Of a stretch of 8,369 nucleotides of DNA, positions 1 to 5,710 are shown piece by piece; the stretch's first letter is position 1, and each line of letters begins with the position of its first letter. The stretch comes from an uncultured Rhodospirillales bacterium (GTDB lineage: Bacteria > Pseudomonadota > Alphaproteobacteria > Acetobacterales > Acetobacteraceae), in the NCBI GenBank assembly GCA_903904805.1, contig CAIVDX010000358.1:1-8369 (forward strand). The letters are read 5' to 3'. The translations under genes and the position numbers were made by a program. The notes beneath the pieces were generated by a model that saw only the letters and a list, made by a program, of their open reading frames with translations, did not search any database and was not told the DNA's origin.

Positions 1-297
1 CAGATCGCGCGAGGGCAGGCTGTAGAGCATGCCGTCATGGCCCATGGCGATGCCGTCATCCACCGCGATGGTGTTGAATTCCTTGGCGACACCACCGACG
101 CGCTCGATCTCGCGCGCCACCAGCTGGCCGAGATCCTTCAGGTGCACATGCCCCGGCACGAACTGGGTGAAGCTGTTGGCGATGGCGATGATCGGCTTGC
201 CGAAATCGCCGTCCTTCATGCCGGTGGCGCGCCACAGGCCGCGGGCGCCGGCCATGTTGCGGCCATGGGTGGTCGTGCGGGAGCGATATGCGGGCAT
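1..297 (-). CDS. ilvD: Dihydroxy-acid dehydratase, N-terminal part (runs off the window)
   Basis: This is the first 99 residues of dihydroxy-acid dehydratase, the iron-sulfur enzyme that dehydrates 2,3-dihydroxy-3-methylbutanoate and its isoleucine-pathway counterpart to 2-oxo acids in cytosolic valine, leucine and isoleucine synthesis. The translation starts MPAYRSRTTTHGRNMAGAR and carries the family blocks FGKPIIAIANSFTQFVPGH (about residues 32-50) and IAVDDGIAMGHDGM (77-90); the Asp pair at 80-81 is in the metal-binding stretch. This matches the N-terminus of E. coli IlvD almost block for block. The cysteines that hold the cluster lie beyond residue 99 and are not in the window. The ATG at 295-297 is chosen because MP-YRS-TTTHGRNMAGAR is the usual start of the family and a GGAAAG-like ribosome site lies about 8 bases upstream. 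The gene is divergent from ada. Confidence 0.96.
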   Translation of the reverse strand, partial: MPAYRSRTTTHGRNMAGARGLWRATGMKDGDFGKPIIAIANSFTQFVPGHVHLKDLGQLVAREIERVGGVAKEFNTIAVDDGIAMGHDGMLYSLPSRDL

Positions 298-457
298 TGG
301 CGTGGCTTTCCAGGTCGAAACAGAGCGCGGGTTCTAGCAAACAGCAGCGGGAAAGCGAAGCACGGGCGACGAGGAAAGGAATTGCGGAGCAAGCGGCGGG
401 ATGTCCAGCGCGCTTCGGCGGCGGAGATTGCGGCGTGTTCAGCAAAAGGAGTGCAGA
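298..457. promoter_or_regulatory. Divergent intergenic region between ilvD and ada
   Basis: These 160 bases must hold the promoters of both ilvD (leftward) and ada (rightward). An AAAGGAG ribosome site at 445-451, six bases before the ATG at 458, fixes the ada start. A partial Ada-box-like stretch, AAAGCGAA at 352-359 with GCAA at 337-340, resembles the E. coli Ada target AAAGCGCA, but it is degenerate and could be chance. No clear -35/-10 pair and no branched-chain attenuator leader were recognised. Confidence 0.35.
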
Positions 458-1543
458 ATGACCGCCGTGGCCCCGATTGATTCCGCCTCATCCGGTCGAC
501 CGATGACCGAGGACGACAAATACGCCGCCATCCTCAGGCGCGACCGCGCCTGCGACGGTCTGTTCGTCTACAGCGTGCGCACCACCGGCGTGTTTTGCCG
601 GCCAAGCTGCGCGGCGCGGCCGGCGCGGCGGGAGAATGTCGCCTTCCACGCCACCACCGCGGATGCCGAGTGCGCCGGTTTTCGCGCCTGCAAGCGCTGC
701 CGCCCGACCGAGCCGGACCAGCATGCGCGCCAGGTGGCAGCCGTCGCGCGGGCCTGCCGGGTGCTCGACGATTCCGAGGAGACGGTGCCGTTGGCCGAGC
801 TGGCAGCTTCGGTCGGCATGAGCCCGTTCCACTTCCACCGTATGTTCAAGCAGGTGACGGGTGTCACGCCCAATGCCTTCGCCGCGTCGCTCCAGGCCGA
901 GCGGATGAAGGCCGGACTTGGCCAGGCCGACACGGTGACCCAGGCGATCTACGAGGCGGGCTACAGTGCTCCCAGCCGCTTCTATGAGGCGGCGAGCGCC
1001 CGGCTTGGGATGACACCGACCGCCTGGCGGCGCGGTGGTGCGGGCAGCCGGATCAGGTTCGCTGTCGGGCAATGCTCGCTGGGCGCGATCCTGGTCGCCG
1101 CGACGGAGAAGGGCGTGTGCGCGATCGAGTTGGGCGATGATCCGGATGCGCTGGTGCGCGGCCTGCAGGACCGTTTCCCGCGGGCCGAGTTGATCGGGGC
1201 GGATGCCGCATTCGAGCAGACCGTCGCCGCGGTGATCGGCTTGGTGGAAACACCGCGTGCCGGCACGGCCCTACCGCTGGATATCGGCGGGACCGCCTTT
1301 CAGCAGCGGGTGTGGCAGGCGCTGCAGGCGATCCCGGTGGGAACCACCCTCAGCTACACCGAGTTGGCGGCACGGATCGGTGCGCCAGGCTCAGCACGGG
1401 CAGTGGCGCGGGCCTGTGCGACCAATGTGCTGGCGGTGGCCATTCCGTGCCACCGTGTCGTGCGCGCCGATGGCGACCTGGCAGGCTATCGCTGGGGCAT
1501 TGCACGCAAGCGCAGCCTGCTGGCGCGCGAGGCAGGCCAATAG
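458..1543 (+). CDS. ada: Bifunctional Ada: methyl-phosphotriester sensor/AraC activator and O6-methylguanine-DNA methyltransferase
   Basis: This 361-residue protein (E. coli Ada has 354) has the full three-part Ada layout. The N-terminal zinc domain has Cys47, Cys51, Cys78 and Cys81 in FCRPSC and ACKRC contexts; Cys47 corresponds to the cysteine that takes methyl groups from DNA phosphotriesters and switches on the activator. An AraC-type helix-turn-helix domain follows at about 90-190 (AELAASVGMSPFHFHRMFK, then GVTPNAF). From about residue 198 comes the methyltransferase domain with the suicide cysteine Cys331 in IPCHRV. Ada repairs alkylated DNA in the cytosol and, once methylated, activates its own gene and other alkylation-response genes. 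The start at 458 is set by AAAGGAG six bases upstream; an in-frame ATG at 401 has no such site. No alkB or alkA is next to it. It converges on the ArsC-like gene with 25 bases between stops; those bases hold only a weak stem (1552-1555 with 1562-1565). Confidence 0.96.
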   Translation: MTAVAPIDSASSGRPMTEDDKYAAILRRDRACDGLFVYSVRTTGVFCRPSCAARPARRENVAFHATTADAECAGFRACKRCRPTEPDQHARQVAAVARACRVLDDSEETVPLAELAASVGMSPFHFHRMFKQVTGVTPNAFAASLQAERMKAGLGQADTVTQAIYEAGYSAPSRFYEAASARLGMTPTAWRRGGAGSRIRFAVGQCSLGAILVAATEKGVCAIELGDDPDALVRGLQDRFPRAELIGADAAFEQTVAAVIGLVETPRAGTALPLDIGGTAFQQRVWQALQAIPVGTTLSYTELAARIGAPGSARAVARACATNVLAVAIPCHRVVRADGDLAGYRWGIARKRSLLAREAGQ

Positions 1544-1568
1544 AACGTCTGCCCGGTGCGTCGGGAGC

Positions 1569-1934
1569 TCAGCCCCGCGCAAGAGCCAACGCCTGCGCGA
1601 AGGCATCCGGCTTGAAGCCGGCCAGCAATGCGCCGTCCACGTCGAGAATAGGGCGTTTGATCATGCTGGGCTGCGCCTGCATCAGCGCGATTGCCCGGTC
1701 GCGGTCCAGCCCCTGCTTGTCGGCATCAGGCAGCTTTCGGAAGGTGGTGCCGGCGCGGTTCAACACCAGTTCCCAGCCGAGGCGATCCACCCATGCCTCA
1801 AGCCGCGCGCGGTCGATGCCCGCCGCCTTGTAGTCGTGGAACGCGTAGGCGACGCCATGCTGGTCCAGCCAGTCGCGCGCCTTCTTCATCGTGTCGCACG
1901 CCTTGATGCCGTAGATCGTGACCTGCTTGCCCAT
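1569..1934 (-). CDS. ArsC/Spx-family reductase-like protein (YffB type)
   Basis: A 121-residue thioredoxin-fold protein of the ArsC/Spx/YffB family. The start TIYGIKACDTMKKARDWLD matches the YffB signature (E. coli has GIKNCDTIKKA); Cys13 is the single active-site-type cysteine, so there is no CXXC pair. The block FRKLPDADK (about 65-73) and Arg94 in MIKRPIL (the conserved family arginine) are present, and the length agrees with the usual 115-120 residues. Family members are either glutathione-dependent arsenate reductases or, for YffB-like proteins, poorly understood thiol proteins; no arsenic genes lie nearby, so an arsenate role is not supported. The ATG at 1932-1934 is chosen over a longer in-frame start at 2051 because AGGGGAA lies about 7 bases upstream and the fold begins right after it. 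It is 79 bases downstream of the YcaC-type hydrolase on the same strand and may be co-transcribed with it. Confidence 0.88.
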   Translation of the reverse strand: MGKQVTIYGIKACDTMKKARDWLDQHGVAYAFHDYKAAGIDRARLEAWVDRLGWELVLNRAGTTFRKLPDADKQGLDRDRAIALMQAQPSMIKRPILDVDGALLAGFKPDAFAQALALARG

Positions 1935-1978
1935 CGCACTTTCCCCTTGCTGGGGCGACTTAGCAAAGCAGCCGCCCC

Positions 1979-2004
1979 CGCCGTCAATGCCGGCGAGGAC
2001 GGCG
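1979..2004 (-). other. Intergenic hairpin between hydrolase and ArsC-like gene
   Basis: CGCCGTC at 1979-1985 is the exact reverse complement of GACGGCG at 1998-2004, with 12 bases between. It begins 9 bases after the stop of the hydrolase on the transcribed (minus) strand. There is no run of T after it, so it is not a classical intrinsic terminator; it could weaken read-through or protect the upstream message. In DNA this GC-rich, such a stem can also arise by chance. Confidence 0.35.
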
Positions 2005-2013
2005 CCGCGTCGT

Positions 2014-2613
2014 TCAGCCCAACTCGATGAGGCGTTTGAGGCTCTCCTCATACATCACGCGCTGCACCGTCGAGCCGATTGGGCCCGCCCAGTCGGTGGC
2101 GAGCTCAGCCATCACCTGATTGGTGGAGGTGAGCGTGACCCCTGCCCGCTCCATGCGCCGCAGCGCGGTCTCGTCGGCCTGGGTGGTGGGCGAGCCACCG
2201 GCATCGACGACCACCTGCACCTCGAACCCCTCCTCGACCGCGCTGATGGCGGGGAAGACGATGCACACATCGTTGGTCAGCCCGGCCATGATCAGCTTGC
2301 GCCGACCGGTGGCGAGCACCGCGTCGCGGAACGGCGCGTAGGTCCAGCAATCCACCACGCCCGGGCGCTGCACCCGTGCCGCGTAGGCGGCCGGGGCGAT
2401 GGTCTGCAGATCGTCGATCAGAAGGCCCTGGAAATGGTCCTCCTGGCTGGAGGTGAGCACCAGCGGCATCGCGGTTTCGGCGGCGGTGCGGGCAAGCGCG
2501 CGGGTGTTGCGGATGATCTCGTCGCGCGGAATGTTGCGGGCGAGCAGAAGCGTGCCGCGCTGATGGTCGATCAGCAGCATCGCGGCGTTCTCGGTGGTGA
2601 ACAGGTTTTTCAC
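2014..2613 (-). CDS. YcaC-type isochorismatase-family cysteine hydrolase
   Basis: A 199-residue cytosolic hydrolase of the isochorismatase-like superfamily, closest by eye to E. coli YcaC (208 residues). Visible sites are Asp16 in LLIDHQ, the catalytic acid, and Cys117 in AGLTNDVCIVFPA, the nucleophile. The third residue, usually Lys, is Arg83 before PG; the E. coli YcaC sequence, as recalled, also has Arg there. The AVEEGFEVQVVVDAGG block (about 126-141) and VMAELATDW near the C-terminus also match YcaC. The substrate of YcaC itself is not settled, so none is proposed. The start is taken as GTG at 2611-2613 because AAAGGA (2621-2626) sits 7 bases upstream; the nearest upstream in-frame ATG, at 2688, would add a proline- and arginine-rich tail unlike the family. 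It is divergent from the HxlR regulator, which probably controls it. Confidence 0.9.
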   Translation of the reverse strand: MKNLFTTENAAMLLIDHQRGTLLLARNIPRDEIIRNTRALARTAAETAMPLVLTSSQEDHFQGLLIDDLQTIAPAAYAARVQRPGVVDCWTYAPFRDAVLATGRRKLIMAGLTNDVCIVFPAISAVEEGFEVQVVVDAGGSPTTQADETALRRMERAGVTLTSTNQVMAELATDWAGPIGSTVQRVMYEESLKRLIELG

Positions 2614-2620
2614 GTGGCCG

Positions 2621-2626
2621 TCCTTT
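2621..2626 (-). promoter_or_regulatory. Ribosome binding site that fixes the GTG start of the hydrolase
   Basis: On the minus strand this reads AAAGGA, seven bases before GTG at 2613-2611. It is one of the best Shine-Dalgarno matches in the window and is the reason for preferring the GTG start over an upstream ATG. Confidence 0.75.
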
Positions 2627-2660
2627 CGGGATGGGACTCTGGTCGGGATGGGAGTCTGGT
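2627..2660. repeat. Two tandem copies of a 17-base unit in the hydrolase leader
   Basis: The unit at 2627-2643 (CGGGATGGGACTCTGGT) is followed directly by 2644-2660 (CGGGATGGGAGTCTGGT), with one mismatch in 17. The pair lies directly before the hydrolase ribosome site, in its presumed 5' untranslated region. It may be a recent short duplication or a paired protein-binding site; its function is unknown. Confidence 0.8.
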
Positions 2661-2725
2661 CGGTTGGAGGCGGCCGATTTGGCGCCATCCCGGCGATATG
2701 GATTTGGCCTATCCATTCTGGTAGT

Positions 2726-2743
2726 GCTTACCTCATGGTAAGC
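2726..2743. promoter_or_regulatory. Perfect inverted repeat over the HxlR start codon, likely operator
   Basis: GCTTACC (2726-2732) and GGTAAGC (2737-2743) are exact reverse complements with TCAT between. The ATG of the HxlR gene (2735-2737) lies inside the repeat. Winged-helix dimers of the HxlR family bind such short inverted repeats, often with TTAC/GTAA halves, next to their own genes. Binding here would block HxlR expression and could reach the divergent hydrolase promoter about 110 bases away. The symmetry is seen directly; the operator role is inference. Confidence 0.6.
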
Positions 2744-3085
2744 CCTCAACATCCGGTCGAGACCGTCGATCTGGCCGATCTGCAGCTCACCGCAGTGGTG
2801 TTGGGCGGGCGCTGGAAGACCACCATCCTCGCCTGCCTCGCCCGAGAGCCGATGCGGTTCGCCGCCCTGCGCCGGCAGATCGCCGGCATCAGCGAAAAGG
2901 TGCTCAGCCACGCCCTGCGCGACCTTGAGGCGGAGGGCCTGGTCACCCGCACGGTGGAGGAGGTGGTGCCGCCGCGTGTCACCTACGCGATGAGCCCGCA
3001 TGGTCGCTCGCTCTGCGACGCGGTGCTGGCGATGGCGCGCTGGGGCGTGCATCACCGCGCAGTGCGAAACCAGGCCTCCGGCTGA
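2735..3085 (+). CDS. HxlR-family winged-helix transcriptional regulator
   Basis: A 116-residue regulator of the HxlR (DUF24) family. The hallmarks are GGRWKTTILACL (about 24-35; family form GGKWxxLIL), MRFAALRRQIAGISEKVLSHALRDLEAEGLV (40-70), which carries the DNA-recognition helix, and the wing VPPRVTYAMSPHGRSL (78-93). Members bind DNA as dimers and usually repress or activate a divergent enzyme gene in response to electrophiles or other small molecules. The cysteine most members have about ten residues before the GG is absent (Ala14 in that place); only Cys34 and Cys94 occur. No clear ribosome site precedes the ATG at 2735, which sits inside a perfect inverted repeat, so translation may be weak or leaderless; GTG at 2724 is out of frame. 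The likely target is the divergent YcaC-type hydrolase, with autoregulation. Confidence 0.92.
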   Translation: MVSPQHPVETVDLADLQLTAVVLGGRWKTTILACLAREPMRFAALRRQIAGISEKVLSHALRDLEAEGLVTRTVEEVVPPRVTYAMSPHGRSLCDAVLAMARWGVHHRAVRNQASG

Positions 3086-3152
3086 GCATATGGCCGGCGC
3101 CGCTTGAATTGGCGTAGCATTCCCTCAAAGAACGATCGCCAGGGGAAATGCC

Positions 3153-4094
3153 ATGCACCGGATGACCACATTGATCGCGGCGGCAACGCTCGCCGCCAGC
3201 ACCGCCCTGGCCGAACCGCCGCCGGACATCGCCGCGCAGCTGCGTGCGCTCGGCCCGGTGGTGAACGCGCCGGCGTCTGAGAAGATCTATGCCGCCGTGC
3301 TGGCGAAGCAGCCGAAGGACGGCGTGACGATCCGCTCCGACCTCGCCTACGGACCCGCCGAGCGCAACGTGCTCGATGTCTATGCGCCCTCCGCGCGTCC
3401 CGCGGCAGCGATGCCCGTGGTGATCTTCTTCCATGGCGGCGGCTTCATCCGCGGCAACAAGACCGACCGCGCCAATGTCGGCTATTTCTTCGCCCGGCAT
3501 GGCGTGCTCGCGCTGTTGGCGAATTACCGGCTGGGGCCGAAAAACACCTGGCCCGCGGGAGCGCAGGATGTGGCCGCAACGGTGCGCTGGGCACAGGCGC
3601 ATGCGGCGGAGTTCGGCGGCGATCCCAAGCGGATCGTTCTGATCGGTGAGTCGGCGGGCGCGGCGAATGTCGCGCTGGCGGTGTTCGACTCGAAGATCCG
3701 TAGCGGCAAGAAACTGGGCATCTCCGGCGCGGTGCTGGAATCCGGTGTCTATGATGTCGCTCTCGAGCACCAGGCCGCCGCGCAGTTCAAGATCGAGCAG
3801 CCGGACGTGCGCACATCAGCCTATTTCGGCACCGATGTGAAACGCTATCCCGCGATGTCGACGGTCAAGCTGATCGACGATCTCAGCACCCCCACTTTGC
3901 TGGCCTATGCCGAGCTCGATCCCGCACAGATGCAGATGCAGGCGGGCGAAATGTTCGCCACACTCTGCGCGAAGGGGGCGTGCCCAAGCCTGCTGCGCAT
4001 CTCCGGCCACGGCCATATCTCACAGGTGCTGTCCTACAACACTGACGACACGTCGGTGAGCGATCCGGTGCTGGCTTTTGTTCTGGCGCACTGA
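3153..4094 (+). CDS. Exported alpha/beta-hydrolase, esterase/lipase (HGGG, GESAG) type
   Basis: A 313-residue serine hydrolase of the hormone-sensitive-lipase/carboxylesterase kind. Residues 1-20 form a signal peptide (hydrophobic stretch ending STALA, with cleavage likely before Glu21), so it probably acts in the periplasm. The oxyanion block is HGGG at 94-97, the nucleophile is Ser167 in GESAG, and the likely acid and base are Asp256 (AELDP) and His288 (GHGHIS). NYRLGPKNTWPAGAQDVAATVRW (about 124-146) is typical of this group. The natural ester substrate cannot be told. The start at 3153 has AGGGGAA at 3141-3147; a second in-frame ATG at 3162 would shorten the signal peptide. It lies 67 bases after the HxlR gene on the same strand and may be transcribed with it, though no promoter was recognised. 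Its last 61 bases overlap the 3' end of the convergent oxidoreductase gene. Confidence 0.88.
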   Translation: MHRMTTLIAAATLAASTALAEPPPDIAAQLRALGPVVNAPASEKIYAAVLAKQPKDGVTIRSDLAYGPAERNVLDVYAPSARPAAAMPVVIFFHGGGFIRGNKTDRANVGYFFARHGVLALLANYRLGPKNTWPAGAQDVAATVRWAQAHAAEFGGDPKRIVLIGESAGAANVALAVFDSKIRSGKKLGISGAVLESGVYDVALEHQAAAQFKIEQPDVRTSAYFGTDVKRYPAMSTVKLIDDLSTPTLLAYAELDPAQMQMQAGEMFATLCAKGACPSLLRISGHGHISQVLSYNTDDTSVSDPVLAFVLAH

Positions 4095-5143
4095 GAGGCG
4101 GCTTCAGCCCAGGGCAGCAGGACGATCTTGCCGCCCAGCCCGCCGCGGTCAATGCGCGCATGGACAGCGGCGGCGTCGGACAATGGCAGCCGATCGACCA
4201 CAACGGGATGGATCGCGCCCGCGGCGAGGAGTGCGAAAAGGCGCGCCATGTCGGTCCTGAACTGTTCCGGGTGCACCACGCGGCGGTCGGTGATGCTGAA
4301 CCAGGCCGCGCGGCGTCCTGCGAACAGAAAGCTCAGCGCACTGTAGAGTTTGAGCCGGGCGAGGCCGAGTGCGGCGGACAGCATCCCCTCGGCACCGACC
4401 GCCATGGATTGCGAGCCATAGCCGACCAGCAGACCGCCGGGTGCGAGGCATGCGAAGGAGAGCGCGAAATGCGCGCCGCCGATCGCATCGAACGCGGCAT
4501 CGACACCACCAGCCGGTCGCTCCGCCGAAAACTGGCGCACCCGCGCGACGAAATCCACGGCGCGGTAATCGAGCGCGATCGCGCCGTAGCCCTCGACCAA
4601 CCTCGTATGCTCCGCCGAGCAGGTGCCGATCGCCTTCAAACCGAGATGGCGGGCCAGATCGAGGAAGGCGGTGCCGACACTGCCGGAGGCACCGTTCACC
4701 AGGATTGTCGCACCACGCCGCAGCGTCGCCACACGGGTCAACATCTGAAAGGCAGTGAGATAGGCAAGCGGGATGCAGACAGCCACGGCCGGATCGAGCC
4801 CGTCCGGCACCGGCACCAGCATCCAGGCGGGGCGGACGGCATATTGCGCGTAACCGCCGACCACGCAGAGATCCGCCACCAGTTCGCCCACCTGCCGCTC
4901 GGTCACCTCGGGCCCGATTGCCTCGATGACGCCGACCAGTTCGTAGCCCGGGGTGAACGGCAACGGCCCCTTGAAGTCTGGGTAGCGGCCACGGCGGATG
5001 AATGTGTCGGTGAAGCCGGTGCCAGCCGCGAGCACCTTGATGCGCACCGCGCCAGGGCCAGGCGGTGGCACGGTGGCGTGCTCCACCATTTGCAGAACCT
5101 CGGGGCCGCCAAAGCGGGCGATGGAAATGGATCGCCAGGACAT
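4034..5143 (-). CDS. Zinc-free medium-chain dehydrogenase/reductase, quinone oxidoreductase type
   Basis: A 369-residue NAD(P)H-dependent oxidoreductase of the MDR superfamily (quinone oxidoreductase/zeta-crystallin branch). The N-terminal GroES-like domain begins IARFGGPEVLQ and includes AAGTGFTDTFIRRGRYP (39-55) and PGYELVGVIEAIGPEV (65-80); Thr/Phe stand where zinc-dependent alcohol dehydrogenases have the catalytic Cys, so it should lack catalytic zinc. The nucleotide-binding loop is NGASGSVG (150-157). Such enzymes reduce quinones or enones in the cytosol; the substrate is not known here. The ATG at 5141-5143 is preferred because GAAGG lies about 7 bases upstream and the domain starts at once. 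The family normally ends near GGKIVLLP (337-344); here 25 further residues follow, encoded antisense to the end of the esterase gene, which could reflect a late frameshift. It is 102 bases downstream of the DUF1348 gene. Confidence 0.9.
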   Translation of the reverse strand: MSWRSISIARFGGPEVLQMVEHATVPPPGPGAVRIKVLAAGTGFTDTFIRRGRYPDFKGPLPFTPGYELVGVIEAIGPEVTERQVGELVADLCVVGGYAQYAVRPAWMLVPVPDGLDPAVAVCIPLAYLTAFQMLTRVATLRRGATILVNGASGSVGTAFLDLARHLGLKAIGTCSAEHTRLVEGYGAIALDYRAVDFVARVRQFSAERPAGGVDAAFDAIGGAHFALSFACLAPGGLLVGYGSQSMAVGAEGMLSAALGLARLKLYSALSFLFAGRRAAWFSITDRRVVHPEQFRTDMARLFALLAAGAIHPVVVDRLPLSDAAAVHARIDRGGLGGKIVLLPWAEAASQCARTKASTGSLTDVSSVL

Positions 5144-5161
5144 AGAGGGCCTTCGCCGCCG

Positions 5162-5184
5162 GTCCCGCACCGGATGGACGGGAC
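5162..5184 (-). other. Small inverted repeat upstream of the quinone oxidoreductase-like gene
   Basis: GTCCCG (5162-5167) and CGGGAC (5179-5184) are exact reverse complements with 11 bases between, just upstream of the ribosome site of the gene starting at 5143. It could be a weak operator or leader hairpin. The 102-base gap also holds the 10-base palindrome GCCGGCCGGC (5207-5216). Both are short and GC-rich, so chance is a serious alternative. Confidence 0.25.
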
Positions 5185-5245
5185 GACACAACGCTACTGC
5201 GCTCCCGCCGGCCGGCCAGCCCCGGAAACTACCCAGCTGCGCCGG

Positions 5246-5710
5246 CTAAAGGCCGAGTGCGCTCAGCCCAGGATGGTCGTCCGGCCGACGGCCGAGCGGC
5301 CAACGGAATGTCCGTTGGTCCTCGCTGATCGGGTGCTCGTTGATGCTGGCGATGCGGCGCTCCATCAGGCCGTCCGCATCGAACTGCCAGTTCTCGTTGC
5401 CATAGGCGCGGAACCAGTGCCCGCTGTCGTCGCGATATTCATAGGCGAAGCGGACGGCGATGCGATTGCCAGCGTGTGTCCAGACTTCCTTGACAAGCCG
5501 GTAGTCAAGTTCGCGCGCCCATTTGCGGGCGAGGAACGCCTCTATCTCGGCGCGGCCGCAGATGAATTCCGCACGATTGCGCCAGCGGCTGTCCTGCGTA
5601 TAGGCGAGTGCGACGCGGGCAGGATCGCGGCTGTTCCAGGCATCCTCGGCGATGCGGGCCTTTTGCGCTGCGGTCTCGTCAGTGAAGGGCGGCAAGGGCG
5701 GGCGGCTCAT
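5246..5710 (-). CDS. DUF1348 protein, NTF2-like fold
   Basis: A complete 154-residue protein of the DUF1348 family, which has the cone-shaped nuclear-transport-factor-2/SnoaL-like fold. The sequence shows the family's typical start (RPPLPPFTDETAAQKARIAE), then AWNSRDPARVALAYTQDSRWRNR (25-46), ARKWARELDYRLVKE (61-75), RIAVRFAYEYRDDSGHWFRAYGNENW (83-108), RRIASINEHPI (118-128) and the end RWPLGRRPDDHPGLSALGL. NTF2-fold proteins bind small hydrophobic ligands or act as isomerases and hydrolases; DUF1348 has no settled activity, so none is assigned. The ATG at 5708-5710 has AAAGGA seven bases upstream and overlaps the stop of the PNPOx-like gene (ATGA, 5707-5710), so the two are probably translationally coupled. 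Its conserved neighbourhood is the best clue to its role. Confidence 0.92.
   Translation of the reverse strand: MSRPPLPPFTDETAAQKARIAEDAWNSRDPARVALAYTQDSRWRNRAEFICGRAEIEAFLARKWARELDYRLVKEVWTHAGNRIAVRFAYEYRDDSGHWFRAYGNENWQFDADGLMERRIASINEHPISEDQRTFRWPLGRRPDDHPGLSALGL

Noticed and set aside
1544..1568. Possible bidirectional terminator between ada and the ArsC-like gene
   Set aside because: There is only a 4-base stem (CCCG 1552-1555 with CGGG 1562-1565), extendable past a bulge to about 6 pairs, and no T-run on either strand.
1569..1934. Arsenate resistance gene arsC
   Set aside because: The GIKACDTMKKA signature is the YffB/Spx-like branch, and no arsR, arsB or acr3 is nearby; an arsenate role is not supported.
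2105..3055. A 316-codon minus-strand open frame across the HxlR gene and the YcaC-type hydrolase
   Set aside because: It is in a different frame from the hydrolase and antisense to HxlR; both of these have clear family motifs and start signals.
3086..3152. Promoter for the exported esterase (TTGAAT near 3104 as a -35)
   Set aside because: No matching -10 element at proper spacing could be found; the gene may be transcribed with HxlR.
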